From NCBI RefSeq assembly GCF_013368755.1, contig NC_049562.1, positions 2,294,001-2,358,000 of the forward strand: a stretch of DNA of 64,000 nucleotides, read 5' to 3'. Made by a program: the position numbers and the translations under genes. This DNA is from Talaromyces rugulosus. Taxonomy: Eukaryota > Ascomycota > Eurotiomycetes > Eurotiales > Trichocomaceae. Positions 1 to 12,347 of this stretch are shown here, piece after piece. The notes under the pieces are model-generated. The model was not told where the DNA came from and ran no database searches. It was given only the letters and a program-made list of their open reading frames with translations. Position 1 is the first letter of the stretch. Each line of letters starts with the position of its first letter.

Positions 1-1
1 G

Positions 2-1261
2 CGTCTTCGTCCCTTGACAGAAGAAATGTTGAAATATGCCAGAGCCGACACGCATTATCTGCTCTACATATACGATTGCTTGCGCAATGAGCTCGTGGAA
101 AAGTCCGATCCTGAGAACAGCCTGGTTGATTATGTGCTTGAGCAATCAAAGACGGAAGCCTTGCAACGGTTTGATCGACCAGTTTACGACGGGGTCCATG
201 GTCAAGGTGCCGGGGGCTGGTATGACTTACTAACCAGAACCTCCTCCTTGCTCAGCAAGGAGCAATTCGCCGTTTTCAAGGCTGTTCACCAATGGCGTGA
301 CCAGGTTGCTCGAGAAGAGGATGAAGGTGTGCAATGTGTGTTTCCCAAACACGCACTCTTCAAGCTTGCCATGGCCATGCCAGTCGATAAACACACTCTC
401 TTCAGGACACTGTCACCTGTTACTTTGCTGGTGAAGAATCGGATTTCGGAGCTTTTGGAAGTAATCAAATCAGCCAAACTTGCCGGCGCCACGGGTCCTG
501 AAGTACGCGACGTGGTCAAACCAAGGAAATCCGCCTTTGAGGCTGTCCCTGCAGCTCAAATAGCGTCTACTGCTTCCAAGACTACTAGGACCATACCAGC
601 AGGCGACGTCCGAGCAGACTCGTCTCAGTTCTGGGGATCGGCACTAGAACAGCTAGAAGTTGTTGCGGTGCCTGGAGACTTTAAAGTGGCAGCATCGTTT
701 GAGGCTCTGCGTTTGTCTCTTCCCATCCCTCCCATGCCTGCGACAATATCAGAAGTCCAAGAAAAATTGGCGCATGAAAAAGCCTCAGAGCCATCTCCAG
801 CTCAGCGACCATCTACCAAGCCCGACACCACAAGTGAGATCTTCACTATCAAGCAAGCGGCACCGCGGCAGAAGAGAAAGTTGAGCGAGCAGCCCGAGGT
901 GTCGGATGCAACGTCTAGCAGTGGCGATAGCAGCAACAGCAGCGACAGCAGTAGTGAAGCGTCATCATCAGGCTCGGAATCATCAGAAGACGAAAAACCT
1001 GCAAAGAAGCAACGAAAGACGACGAAGAAGAAAAACGCAAGTAAACAAAAACAGGCAGAGGCAGAAGAATCGGCACCATTCGACTATAGCACGGCACAGT
1101 CAGTCTTGCACGCCAGGAACACAGCTGCAGAGAGTTATGCTGGACCACCGCAGAAACAGAGGAAGCAGTTCAACCCGTATGCAAAGGCGCTCAATGCTCC
1201 GAGCGGGATGCGCCGAGCCAAAAAGGAAATCAGCGGACGGACGTTTACGTTTAGCAAGTGA
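2..1261 (+). CDS. rrp6: Exosome exonuclease Rrp6, C-terminal part (5' end outside window)
   Basis: This is the 3' part of the nuclear exosome 3'-5' exoribonuclease, which trims and degrades rRNA, snoRNA and aberrant nuclear RNA. The frame is open from base 2, so the start lies upstream. The first codons carry the end of the DEDD-Y nuclease domain (ARADTHYLLYIYD, with the catalytic Asp and Tyr). An HRDC domain follows at about codons 80-155, including the stretch FKAVHQWRDQVAREED. The tail is low-complexity, with a Ser/Asp/Glu tract, Lys-rich patches that could be nuclear localisation signals, and a C-terminus ending SGRTFTFSK. No intron is needed in the visible part. The identification rests on domain order and the nuclease motif, which are family knowledge. 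Confidence 0.93.
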   Translation, partial: RLRPLTEEMLKYARADTHYLLYIYDCLRNELVEKSDPENSLVDYVLEQSKTEALQRFDRPVYDGVHGQGAGGWYDLLTRTSSLLSKEQFAVFKAVHQWRDQVAREEDEGVQCVFPKHALFKLAMAMPVDKHTLFRTLSPVTLLVKNRISELLEVIKSAKLAGATGPEVRDVVKPRKSAFEAVPAAQIASTASKTTRTIPAGDVRADSSQFWGSALEQLEVVAVPGDFKVAASFEALRLSLPIPPMPATISEVQEKLAHEKASEPSPAQRPSTKPDTTSEIFTIKQAAPRQKRKLSEQPEVSDATSSSGDSSNSSDSSSEASSSGSESSEDEKPAKKQRKTTKKKNASKQKQAEAEESAPFDYSTAQSVLHARNTAAESYAGPPQKQRKQFNPYAKALNAPSGMRRAKKEISGRTFTFSK

Positions 1262-1323
1262 GAATATAGCATTGATATATGGCGTTTGCATACATGTCAT
1301 GTTTGTATGTATTGATATAGTTT

Positions 1324-1349
1324 TGTGTGTGTGTGTGTGTGTGTGTGTG
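1324..1349. repeat. (TG)13 microsatellite
   Basis: Thirteen uninterrupted TG units, about 60 bases after the rrp6 stop codon, probably in its 3' UTR. Confidence 0.95.
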
Positions 1350-1984
1350 ATATGCAGTTCAAAGCGATACCCGAATACTATTCATTCGATGTTGATTGAT
1401 TTATCTCCGTACGCGAGTGTACGAAAGAGTGAAGGGCCATCATGTGGTTGGTCGTTTCGTATTGATTAGAATGAAATGCCATGTCTCGTGGCTGGTCGTC
1501 GAGATAAGAAGATGAGCTCCCACGTCCGTCACATGTGACATGGCGTCTCCTTGCTGCGCAGGTCACATGTCTTTGGACACGTTACTCTTGTCTTACATAC
1601 TCCGTACTCGGTAATCTATATTTGTAACTTCGAAACCACAGCACAGACCATATGCATACGTACTAGTACATGTTATTTTACTACGTACATACTTGCATAC
1701 ATCAGGAATCTCCTCACGGTTCACCAGGGGGCCAGAGTAAATGAACCAGCGGAACGCACGGTAGTACTTTTTTTTCTTTTCTTTTTCTTTTTGGATCGGG
1801 AAAGCAGGCGCCAGGATGGACTGACTCATGGAGACACTTGCAGACGCTATTGGATTTGTGCAGAGCTAGTGCACACCGTCATGGAGTCTCAGACTTGTGG
1901 TACATATATGTAGAGTATGCTGTTAGAATAGGGCGTATATGTACGGGTACTCGGGTACTCGGTAGGCGGTATGCATAAACAAGA

Positions 1985-2020
1985 GTAATAATAATAGTAA
2001 TAATAATAGTAATAATAATA
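1985..2020. repeat. TAA/TAG-type trinucleotide repeat
   Basis: Imperfect array of AATAAT and AGTAAT units in the intergenic region. Confidence 0.85.
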
Positions 2021-3307
2021 CATGTAAATTACGTAGCATGCTGCCAGAAAAGGAAGGAGCGACGAAAAGAAGGTTGAAGGATGACTAAGTTTGGACTGCA
2101 TTTCGGGTCCCTGCACTAGCCTTTCTCCCCACTGCGTAATCGTATAGTCAAACGTAGCATATTTTAGCTTTGTTGATGACATACATGGATCAGTTGATCA
2201 CTGATCAGGCCATGGCGGGGGGTCATCTGGTCAGGCCGACAGTATATGACTAGAAGCAGAAAGCAGACCCCTCCTGATACAGCAACACTCTTTAAATACT
2301 ATGAATGCATGATCGACAGCAAAAGACCGGTGGGGCTGATGCCAAACTCAGTCGCATCATGTCCGAATTGGGGTGTTCAACCATGGCTTCCTTGCCCCTT
2401 GCGTCGAAACGTTTACAAAAAAGGAACAGAAGAACCATGGAACCGACAGGCACAACCCCTGACAAGCTGCGTTGCGATTGGCCCGACCGGAGCCACACCC
2501 CACCCCGGCGGTTCCTGCATGGTGCCGCGCCAATCAGCTTGCATTACTGCTGTGGGGCGAAAGGGGAGAGGACTCAGAGGAGAAGACATGCGTTACCCGA
2601 TTGGGACGCCTTCATTTATGATTATGTGTACTCTATAGAAACGATGCGTGTGCGAATAGCTAATAGATGCTGCTGCAGACCAGGATTGAGGTCTGAAACA
2701 GAGCGGAGCAGCGACTGACTAGAGTAGGAGATATCTACTCCGCATCGGTATCAGCTCAACAAGTAACAAGTTACAGCTAAATTATTCACTAACTACTAAT
2801 TAACGGGCTTGCCCCTCCCCCGGCGTAGCGCCCCTCTCTACCTTCCCTACCTTCCTCTTCCTCACCCCTTTTCTCTCCCCTCCTCCGACTGTTCTCTTGT
2901 TGTTTCGCCTGCTGGTGATTGTCAACAATTATATTTGACCACCTGCGCAGCGCTGTTTTGTTCAGCCCAGCTCCGCTCAGCTCAAATCAGCCCACGATCT
3001 ACAAGGCTTCGTGCAAGGCTTCGTGCGAGCGACTCCTCTTTCTGCCATTCCCCCCCTGCTGCGCACCAATCAGCAACCCCTCGGTCGTCGATCGTCTACC
3101 ACGATATTATTTATTAAATAATTATTTGCGAGCTATTATTACTCCGTGCCCGCCAGACTTTGCCAGCCCGCTCTCAACACCAACCTACACACAGCGTTAT
3201 TGCTGCTGCTGAAACCAACCCACTCGGCTCGCCCGCCTTATCGCGTCTGATTGATTTCCCGCCCGGCCTCATACGACAAATCTTATTTATCGTCGACTTT
3301 TTTTCGT

Positions 3308-3334
3308 CTTCTTCTTCTTCTTCTTCTTCTTCTT
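3308..3334. repeat. (TTC)n microsatellite in pyrimidine-rich leader
   Basis: Uninterrupted TTC/TCT triplet run inside the C/T-rich region upstream of the RasGAP gene. Confidence 0.9.
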
Positions 3335-3728
3335 CCTCCCTATCCGCCGACACATCACCCCCTTCCTGTCCCTACCGTTCGCCTGGCTGCGATCGATCGG
3401 CTTCGGGAATTCCGAAACAGAGAAACCACCTGTCACCCAATTTCTCGCGACGGCCCCCTTCTCCTAATCACCAAACCCGACAAAGACACCACGATATTAC
3501 AATTGCGCCCGTCAGACACACCAAAGGCCACACGGAAACAACTCCTCTCCGTTTCAGATTGTGGGATTTTTTTTTTTTCGCCCGTCGAGTCTTTTTTCGC
3601 ATCGCTTGATGGAACAGTGTTGACCACGATTTGCGCACTCACACCATAACACAATCGAATCGGCCCCCCCTCGAGTGTTTACTCTTGCTCTACACTCTCT
3701 CTTCCCGCCCAACAGCAACAGCCACCAG

Positions 3729-6239
3729 ATGTCGGTGGCTACTATGCTGCAGCCGGCATCGAGGGCCTCGACATCGTCCTCATCTTCTTTTCAGCCTGTC
3801 TCCCGACAAAACACCATGTCTTCTCACGAGGCTCGCTCGGCCCGCGCGTCGAAGCGCATTTCGGTCACCGCCCTGTACCTGTCCATGTCCGCAAAGGACA
3901 AGGACTTGGAAATCTCTGATGAGCTGGCAAAAGGTAGAATTCTTCTTGTCCCCTTGTTATAAACCATGACTAACATGATTCGTCTGCAGTCCAGAAATAC
4001 CTCCGAGAACTAAAGGCCAAGATTTCTTCTCAGTCGAAAAAGAACTTTGTCTTGGAAAAAGATGTTCGCTATCTCGATTCGAGAATCGCCTTGCTTATTC
4101 AAAACCGAATGGCCCTAGAAGAAGTATGTCCTGATCAAGATACACGTCTCTTTCCCATACTAAAAGTCTGGTAGCAAAATGAGGTCGCCAGCCACCTCGA
4201 AGACCCCCTCGATCTTCAAGAAGGTTACTTTCCCAATGATGACAAAACACAAAAATATGGAAACCTTCTCTTCCTCCTCCAAACTGAACCGAAACACATC
4301 GCCCATCTCTGCCGGCTTGTCTCCATGTCGGAAATCGACTCCCTCCTGCAAACCGTCATGTTCACAATTTATGGCAATCAATACGAGAGCCGCGAAGAGC
4401 ATCTGCTGTTGACCATGTTCCAGTCCGTTCTTACCTACCAGTTCGACAACACGCCCGAATACTCATCCCTTCTCCGTCAAAACACACCCGTCTCACGCAT
4501 GATGACCACCTATACCCGCCGCGGTCCCGGTCAAAGCTATTTGAAGCATGTCTTGGCTGAACAGATCAATTCTCTCATTGAGCTGCAGGATGTCGATCTT
4601 GAGATCAATCCCTTGAAGGTCTACGAAAGCATGGTTCAGCAGATTCATGAGGACACTGGCAGTCTGCCCGACTACCTGCCCAGGGCTGTCACTGCCGAAG
4701 TTGCAGCCGATAACGAACAGGTGCAGGCGATTATTGCCCCGCGGTTGAAAATGCTGACGGATATTGCCAACACCTTCATCACGACTATAATCGATGGGCT
4801 CGAGGATGCTCCGTACGGAATCCGGTGGATTTGCAAGCAAATCCGAAGTCTATCTCGACGAAAGTACCCAGATGCTCAAGACCAGACCATCTGTACGCTT
4901 ATTGGAGGTTTCTTTTTCCTTCGCTTCATCAACCCTGCTATCGTGACGCCTCGGTCCTACATGCTCATTGAGGCCACTCCCACCGACAAGCCGCGCCGTA
5001 CCTTGACTCTTATTGCCAAGATGCTGCAGAATTTGGCTAACAAGCCGTCATATGCCAAGGAACCCTACATGGCCAAACTGGGACCTTTTATCGACCAAAA
5101 CAAGGAACGAGTGAACAAGTTCTTGCTTGATCTCTGCGAAGTTCAGGACTTTTACGAGAGTCTAGAGATGGACAACTATGTTGCCCTGACCAAGCGTGAC
5201 CTGGAGCTGCAGATCACATTGAATGAAGTTTATGCCACACATGCGCTGCTCGACAAGCACAGTTCTACACTCGCAGCTTCGGACCAGCATTCTCACTTGC
5301 AAGCTCTTCTGCAAGAGCTCGGTCCAGCACCACCACAGGTACCCCGGAAGGACAACCGTGCGATTAACTTGCCCCTTTTCAGCAAATGGGAAACCTCGGT
5401 GGATGACCTCACGGCCGCTTTGGATATCACCCAAGAAGAGATCTACTTCATGGAAGCCAAATCAACTTTTGTTCAGATATTGCGTACTATTCCAACCAAC
5501 TCAACCGTCCTACGGCGGCCCTTGCGTCTCGATCGCATTGCCGAAGCAGCTGCAACATTGAAGAACGATGCCGTCATGGTTCGAAAGGGAATTCGGACAA
5601 TGGAGCTCCTCAGCCAGCTTCAAGAGATGGGCGTTATTGATCGATCCGACGAGTTCGGTCTTTTGCGAGATGAAGTCGAGCAGGAACTCGTTCATCTCGG
5701 ATCGCTCAAAGAGAAAGTGGTGGAAGAGACCAAGCAATTGGAAGAGGTGTACCGGACGATCCGCGATCACAACGCATACTTGGTCGGCCAACTGGAAACA
5801 TACAAGTCGTATCTGCATAACGTGCGAAGCCAGTCTGAGGGCAAGACACGCGGCAAGAAGGAGAAGAACCAGGAACTTGGGCCGTACAAGTTTACCCACC
5901 AGCAACTTGAAAAGGAAGGGGTCATTCGCAAGAGCAATGTGCCCGAGAACCGGCGAGCCAATATTTATTTCATGTTTAAGAGTCCTTTGCCGGGCACATT
6001 CGTGATCAGTCTACACTACAAGGGTGAGTTTTTTGAGTTTCTTTTTATCTGGGCAGATTCGCTAATTCTTCTGATTAGGACGAGCACGCGGTCTTTTAGA
6101 GCTAGACTTGAAGCTGGATGATCTTTTGGAGATGCAGAAAGACAGCCAGGAGGACCTTGATCTTGAATACGTGCAGTTCAACGTCACCAAAGTCCTGACA
6201 CTCTTGAACAAACGTTTTTCTCGTAAAAAGGGATGGTAA
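3729..6239 (+). CDS. gapA: Ras GTPase-activating protein (GapA/Gap1 family)
   Basis: It stimulates GTP hydrolysis on Ras and so limits Ras/cAMP and polarity signalling. I place exons at 3729-3933, 3990-4123, 4175-6023 and 6079-6239, giving 782 aa, with all junctions GT..AG and in phase. The N-terminus is Ser-rich. The RasGAP domain fills most of exon 3. It has an arginine-finger-like stretch ([12 protein letters not shown]) and the hallmark [13 protein letters not shown], and a RasGAP C-terminal domain follows to the end. The small last exon completes that domain, ending RFSRKKGW. The start is the first ATG in frame with exon 1; another in-frame Met lies shortly after it. The architecture matches Aspergillus nidulans GapA and fission yeast Gap1, from family knowledge. 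The leader is very pyrimidine-rich. Confidence 0.92.
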
Positions 6240-7429
6240 TCGCCCACTTTACGACCTCTCTTATGACCTTGGCACCAGTTGTACGGCCTTGTCTGTCTCA
6301 ATCTTGGTCAGCCGATTTTATCCACCATACCTTGTTTCCGAACAGTGTTCGTTTCGAGTTGAACAACGTGCCATGATACCCCGCTCCGGCTCGAATTGAT
6401 ACATGATTTGTTACTTTTTCTTTATTTTTTTTGACTATTTGCGCATACCCATGTCAGTTGCTTCGATGTCCTTTTCTTTCTGGTTCTCTTTTTCATATGA
6501 AAAAATCTATCAAGATATTTTTATAAGTACGACATGGTGAGTTGTTTACATTGACGGTTGTCCGTCCGCCTTTCGCTGGATCGGAAGGTTTTCTTTGTCA
6601 TGCTGTTGGTGTTTTGAGTCTCTGGTATCCAGGACAGCCTGGGGCATTATTAGCCTGATGATTTTCCTGCATGGTTTTGCATGACGCTGTTTTTTTTTTG
6701 GCTTTTTGCTGTTACTGCGTGACCTTCGGGGGTTATGATCTTTATGATGGTCAGATCTCGTGTAATAATACTATATATATCTTTGTTCCCTTGAAATGTC
6801 TCGCCTGTAATCAAGATAGATCAATGATGGCGATGGAGAAGGTTTCCACAGTGGCGACTCGCCCGCCCTCAAGAGACCATTACTGACATTACATCGGATA
6901 TCTGCTCATTTGTCTCAATGATAATAAAATCCAAAAAGAAAAAAAAACCAGTGTCCAGCTAGGTACTATAACTATAGTAGTAGTACGTAGTCGTAGTAAT
7001 AATACCGGGTCAGCAACTCCCGTGCGCATCGTCAAGGCGCAACCAGCCTAAGCCGGGCTAGTTTAGTCCCAGTCAACTGCGACAGTCGCCTGCAACACAA
7101 GCAAACTGCCAACAAACGTGTCCCACTTGGCCCGATCAACATTCAACACTGCACAAGCCCTGACATTCTTGTCACCAATTCAACCCCAGCTGCCAAAATA
7201 ATATATACTTTCCGATCGGTTCAGACCGCAACTTGTGTTTTTTTTTCCCTTGCCCTCTCTCTCTGTCCTTACCTGCCAGATAACCAGCATTGACCAAGTC
7301 ATTGACACCGCCGCACATCACCCCCCCGCCACGTTCCCGCTTGTCCCTCCCTATTTCGCTTTTCTTCTCTCTTTCACCTCTCTCGAGAGCGAGTTTTAAA
7401 AAAAAACAAATACTTTTTTTTAACTCAAG
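6240..7429. other. Intergenic: gapA 3' region and sec14 promoter
   Basis: No gene seen. The first 700 bases are T-rich, as expected of a 3' UTR and terminator. From about 7220 to the sec14 start the sequence is C/T-rich with short A runs, typical of a highly expressed fungal gene's leader. Confidence 0.65.
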
Positions 7430-8520
7430 ATGGCTCAAGAAGCAAAGAACTTCGACCCAAAGTACGACCACTATGACTTCCCCACGACAGCGCCCGAGCC
7501 GCGCCCTGGCCACCCGGGCCACACCACCGAGGAGCAGGACGCAAAGGTCTTTCAGCTGCGTACCATGCTCGAGCAAGAAGGGTATACTCAGCGTCTAGAC
7601 ACGTTGACTCTGCTGCGGTTTCTGCGAGCTCGCAAGTTCAATGTTGAGCTGGCCAAGGCTATGTATGTTTTTTTTCTTTCTTCTCTTTCGTGTGGGTTGG
7701 ACACGTCTTAACGATCGGATTGTGTGTAGGTTCATCGATTGTGAGAAATGGAGAAAGGAATTCGGAACCGATGATCTGGTGGATACCTTTGACTATGTCG
7801 AGAAGCCCAAGGTCTTTACATATTACCCGCAATACTACCACAAGACCGACAAGGTATGTTATGTTTTATACTGAGTTGCTGCCTACGTTTCAAACATGTC
7901 TGACTGAGAAAAAGGACGGCCGGCCTGTGTATATCGAAAAGTTCGGCAAGATCGACCTCAACGCCATGTACAAGATCACCACGGCCGACCGAATGCTGAA
8001 AAACCTCGTGAGCGAATACGAAAAGCTGGTTGAGCCGCGGCTGCCTGCATGCTCTCGCAAGGCCGGCAAGCTGCTCGAGACGTGCTGCTCCATCATGGAC
8101 CTCAAGGGTGTCGGTATCACCAGCGTGCCCTCGGTATACGGCTATGTGCGCCAGGCCTCGGCCATTTCGCAAAACTACTACCCGGAGCGGCTTGGTAAAC
8201 TGTACCTGATCAACGCTCCCTGGGGGTTCAGTAGTGTCTTCAGTGTTGTCAAGGGGTTTTTGGACCCCGTGACAGTGGAAAAAATCCATATTTTGGGATC
8301 TGGATACCAGTCGGAATTGTTTGGCCAGATTCCAAAGGAGAACCTCCCCAAGGAGTTTGGTGGTACCTGTGAGTGTGAAGGTGGCTGTGAGTTCAGTGAT
8401 GCTGGCCCATGGCAAGACCCGGAATGGACGAAATCTACTCCTGCTACTAAGCAGGAAGAAACTCAACAACCCGAGGAGGAAAAGGCCGATGCTCCTGCTG
8501 ATGCCCCTGCTGCTGCTTAA
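7430..8520 (+). CDS. sec14: Sec14 phosphatidylinositol/phosphatidylcholine transfer protein
   Basis: A cytosolic lipid-exchange protein that supports phosphoinositide synthesis and secretion at the Golgi. Exons are 7430-7662, 7730-7853 and 7915-8520, giving 320 aa, which is normal for the family. The CRAL-TRIO N domain contains [20 protein letters not shown]. The lipid-binding CRAL-TRIO domain follows, with [22 protein letters not shown] and the conserved [21 protein letters not shown] region. The domain ends at LPKEFGGTC. After it comes an acidic, Glu/Pro/Ala-rich tail ending DAPAAA. The ATG sits directly after a poly(T)/AACTCAAG context, with no competing in-frame ATG. Confidence 0.95.
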
Positions 8521-9203
8521 TCTTAGAAGGAAGTGGCCATTTCTCTCTTTTTTTATTATAAGATCTGGTTCTTAAATATAATACACGTGGGTGGACTACG
8601 ACGAGTGAAAGAATACACATTATATATAGCCTGTGGTCCCATGTAGCGAAAATGGCGTTTTTTTGATTTCATTTTCATTTTCTTATGTCATATTGCTATC
8701 CTGTCCTCTTCATCTTCATGTCTTGTAGATACATGTCTTTTCTTTCTTTTCATTCCCATCTCGATAAAGATAAGATATATCATAGAGAAAACAAAAAAAA
8801 CAATACACAAGAGATAGAGACCAAATAGGACCTTTTAAATCAGTTGTCTTTTGCTTCCGGTTCCGTCTTAGCTGAGTAGAGGTCCCCCGCCGCTTCCAGA
8901 GGTTCTTGTTCTGGATATCATCATGGACAAGATCGTAGCGGAGTGGATGCTCTTGCGTATTCCCGGAAGCGAATCCTCCTCAGACCTAAACTCGGCAATG
9001 CGAGTTTAGAGAGTAAGTCGGGTCGGTGGGATCCATGGATTTAGAACTCTGGTCCATCATATCTGAGCGAAGGCGCAACGGTTTCCCAGCTCGATCTAAC
9101 CAGCATGTCCGGGGAAGTATATCCAGGATTTAAAAAAAAGCCAGGCTGTTGTCAGTCCTGTAGGTCAGACCTGTAGAACGTTTTAAGTGTGCAATCAAGT
9201 CCA
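8521..9203. other. Intergenic between convergent sec14 and mis14
   Basis: 3' UTR and terminator sequence for two converging genes. T-rich stretches on the sec14 side; no reading frame worth calling. Confidence 0.65.
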
Positions 9204-10024
9204 TCACATCTTCTTCACAACGTCTACCGCGCGTCCTGCCCTCTCGGCCTTGCCAATCGTCGTCGACAGCGCGTTCTGCGACGCTTCCAGGCTTCCCTGC
9301 TCGTCACCCTCGACGTACTCGCCCTGCAACCGAAGCAGAGTTTGTAATGTCTCCGAGTATACCTCTGCCATTTCACCGTTTTGCCAGCGCTCTCGCTCTG
9401 CGTCTGATCCAAACGGGATATCCAATTTCCATTCAGCTTCCTCCGTAGTATGATCTTCCTTGGTGATGAGAGACTCAAACTCGGCGTCTTCCTCGGCGAG
9501 AATGCCGTTCAGCGTGTCGGCGTACATCTTGGCTGCCTTGCCCGGCGCCTCGCGTCGTAATTGTGCCACGCTCGTTGTGAGCGATTCGAGCTGTGCGTAA
9601 AGCGAGCTGACGCGCGACGCGAGCGCGCCGTCAAAGGCTTCGTATTCGATCGTCTCGGGTGCGGAGAATGCTGAGCCCAAGGGCAGGTTCTTCTTTCGGC
9701 CTGTTGACCGGTCAGACGTGTTGAGGTCTACGCCGTTGATGCTGATCGAGTCGGATGCGAGGGTATATGTCTGGTGGATGAACTTTAAAACAAGCCCACA
9801 ATTATTAGTTTCGTATGTTGGGTATATATATATAGAGGTAGAAGTTAAAAAAAAAAAAGAAGCAATACCTCTTCAAGCAGCTCATTGACTCGCGTCTTCA
9901 CCTCGTCGGGCTCGGGATAGACTTCGTCGAGTTTCTGGCGTGATAGCGCGAGCGCGTTGGTGTAGAGAAAACTGAGGTCTGCATTGGACTGTAGTTCGAC
10001 TTTGCGGTGGTGAGGGGCTTGCAT
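9204..10024 (-). CDS. mis14: Kinetochore protein Mis14/Nsl1 (MIND/Mis12 complex)
   Basis: A subunit of the four-protein Mis12 complex that links centromeric chromatin to the Ndc80 microtubule-binding complex. Two exons on the minus strand, 10024-9869 and 9782-9204, give 244 aa. Exon 1 starts MQAPHHRKVELQSN and ends NELLEE; exon 2 resumes with FIHQTYTLASDSI. This N-terminal pattern (hydrophobic residues followed by a KTRVNELLEEFI segment) matches the Mis14 family. The rest is helical and probably coiled coil, ending VDVVKKM. The intron has an AT-rich tract and a poly(T) run. Assignment rests on family pattern recognition in a fast-evolving protein, so it is less certain than the metabolic genes. 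Confidence 0.8.
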
Positions 10025-10487
10025 ATTTGCGACTGGCTCTTTGGACTTTTTTAATTTTCGATAGATGCGGTGGTTTTAAGTGATTAACTCTTGGGAGTTG
10101 TTTACTCAGTTTAAACTGCGAAATTGGCCCTAGTCCGCTTTCGGACTCACAGCCCCACTACATCTACTACCATAGGCCAGATGCGGTGGCCCCGATGCAT
10201 CCTCATCGTCATAGTACTTGCTTCCTCGTTTCTTCCTCAACCTCCTCGTGTTTCTTCTCTACAGTCACTCGTGTCATGGACTGCAATTACTGTCCTTTCT
10301 CCACGTTGGTCTATTCGCTCCTTTGCTAAATTATATTTTATACTTTACGCCGAGACGCACGGCGTTATAATAGTGACATCCCCTCTTCGCGAGGGCAATG
10401 AATGCACTTGTTATTCTTAATTCCCTTTCTATCGTCTGACCAACTTTTTCTTGCTCTTTCCTTTTTTTTTTAAAAAAAAAGTTAAAT
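10025..10487. promoter_or_regulatory. Shared promoter of mis14 and the dysferlin-domain gene
   Basis: A divergent intergenic region of about 460 bases. It has C/T-rich blocks and ends in a T-run/A-run just before the downstream ATG. No specific operator could be supported. Confidence 0.55.
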
Positions 10488-11973
10488 ATGACCGCCAAAG
10501 ATGATCAAGGCAACATCGGCCTTGTCGACAACACAGCCCCCTCTGAATCACTTACCAGAGAAGCCACACCAACAATCTCCAATCCAAGCTTGCCGTCAAT
10601 AGCAAGGCGCATCACCAAAGGATCCGTCAAGAGCGGTTTCGCACAGCGGAAATACAACAAATGGCAGCGAAAAAGAGTCGACAACATACTGGATGACACC
10701 AGTTTTGTGCGGAATTCGACTCGCTACTCCTTGACGGATACCCAAACTGACAGCAGGACTGAAGATTCGAGACAAAGTGCCAATAATAATACCAATAATA
10801 ATATGGACTTGCTGAAAATCGTGCCAACACAGACTACTCGCTCTGTAGATCCAGAGAGCTTGGCAGCGGCAGACTCGACACCAGCGTCGGAGCTGGACGT
10901 TTTGTATGAGAATCAAAGGGGGTCGTTCTTCTTTGGGATACCTTTTTACTCGCACCGCTCGCTTCTTCAGTTTGATCCGTCTGCTTGGGTAAACAAGGAG
11001 TATAGTTACAGCCCCGTTGATATAACGAATGCGCAAGTGCCCGACCCGAGCTGGGAATGGGCCTGGCAGTCGTGGTTCGTGGACATGTCCAACGACGTCG
11101 ACGAAGAAGGGTGGCAGTACTCGTTCGCCTTTGGATTAAAGTGCGGCTGGCACGGCACGCACCCATGGTTCCATTCATATGTGCGACGAAGGCGCTGGGT
11201 CAGGCTGAGAACTAAGAAGAGACATTTCCGAGGGAGAAATGTAGCGGCAGCGGCAGGAGGACAAACAGTCATGGAGCTGGCCCACAAGCTGAATGAAGAC
11301 TACTTTACTATTCATTCTCAGAACATCGCCAGTCAGGATCCCAGCCTGGCAGATCCAAATGCTGCTCTACTAGTTAAAGCTAGGCACAGCGCTGGCGCTT
11401 TGCCGGGGGATTATTCATTGGTTGAGGAAGTGGAAGACATCCCGAAGTTACTACAAGCTCTCAAGGACGCAATCATAGATCGAGAAAGGGTGGATATTCT
11501 AAGGAAGTTCTTGGCCCAAGGCGGAGAAGAGCTTTTTTATCTTGAAGACAGGGTGAGACAATGATTCTTCTCCAAAGCGAACATTTTGAAGCTAATCTGA
11601 ATTGCAGGTCCCTGAAATCCTTTCAATATTTGTTTTCCAAACATCACGCTGGCAGTTTATGAAACTTTTACAAGATGGTGTCGACGAAGCGTCCCAAGAC
11701 GAGCCGCAAGAGGATGTTGACGACAAGGAGATTGAAGCAAAACGCCGACGGCGGAACAATCTGTCCAGAGCTATAGATGCTGTCAACAAGGAAATATCGG
11801 ACTATGATGTGTTTGATGTCACCAAGGAAGAGCATATGCATGCTAAATGCCCCGAGTCATATCATTCATCCAAGACATCGTCTGACAAGGGCAAGGCCAA
11901 AGCAAGCCAGCTGGGAGAGATCCGAGGTATTCCCGAAGCGGCCAATATTGGAAAGGAGGGTCATATATACTGA
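10488..11973 (+). CDS. Dysferlin-domain (DysF/Pex23-like) protein, Mug65/Spo73 type
   Basis: Exons 10488-11552 and 11608-11973 encode about 476 aa. The middle (about residues 145-250) looks like a DysFN-DysFC pair: it runs from FFFGIPFYS through PSAWVNKEYSYSP and a Trp-rich stretch (WEWAWQSWFVDM, EEGWQYSFAF) to WHGTHPWFHSYVRRRRWVRLR. Trp/Arg stacking of this kind defines the dysferlin domain in peroxins and in fungal Mug65/Spo73 proteins. The C-terminal part is charged, with an acidic stretch around EEDVDDKEIEAKRRRR in exon 2. Known relatives act at membrane contact sites, the peroxisome or the prospore membrane. Which applies here cannot be read from sequence. No transmembrane helix is obvious. 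Confidence 0.8.
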
Positions 11974-12347
11974 GGCTACTTCCCGACAGCTTCATGTTAT
12001 TTGTAATGAGCGTATTAATATATGTAAATATGTATAACAGTTATATTGTGAAGCATATATTCAAGTGGTGTATAGCTCTAAGACCAAGACAGCTAGATCT
12101 AGACACGCGGTACGGCGCCCGGAACGGCCAAACGCGCAACAATACATCCGCCGAGATATTTTTCGGACTTGAATATCTCGACTTTCCCTGTCCCTTAAAC
12201 TTGTCGCAATCAATGAGGGTGTTTGACAATTGCCCCATTGAAATTATACTGCCGATGAATATTTTTTTCAACACATGAACCCCTCAAGAAAAACAACACA
12301 CCTGAAGCCACGCATGCTGCTCTTCCTCTTTCTTCTATCGGCTCCTC
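11974..12347. other. Short intergenic region with upstream ORF of next gene
   Basis: Contains the 3' end of the dysferlin-domain gene and the leader of the mitochondrial gene. An ATG at 12314 opens a 24-codon frame that ends at 12388 and overlaps the main start out of frame. Confidence 0.6.

Larger units (their letters stand above)
1262..3728. other. Intergenic: rrp6 3' region and long gapA 5' leader
   Basis: About 2.5 kb with no convincing gene; the short frames lack codon structure or family features. It holds three microsatellites (a TG run near 1324, TAA-type repeats near 1985, a TTC run near 3308). From about 2810 to the gapA start it is strongly C/T-rich, as in long fungal promoters and leaders. 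Confidence 0.7.

Noticed and set aside
2246..2718. Overlapping 130- and 137-codon frames upstream of gapA
   Set aside because: Composition is not coding-like and no homologous motif is visible.
7816..8469. 217-codon minus-strand frame
   Set aside because: Antisense shadow of sec14 exon 3.
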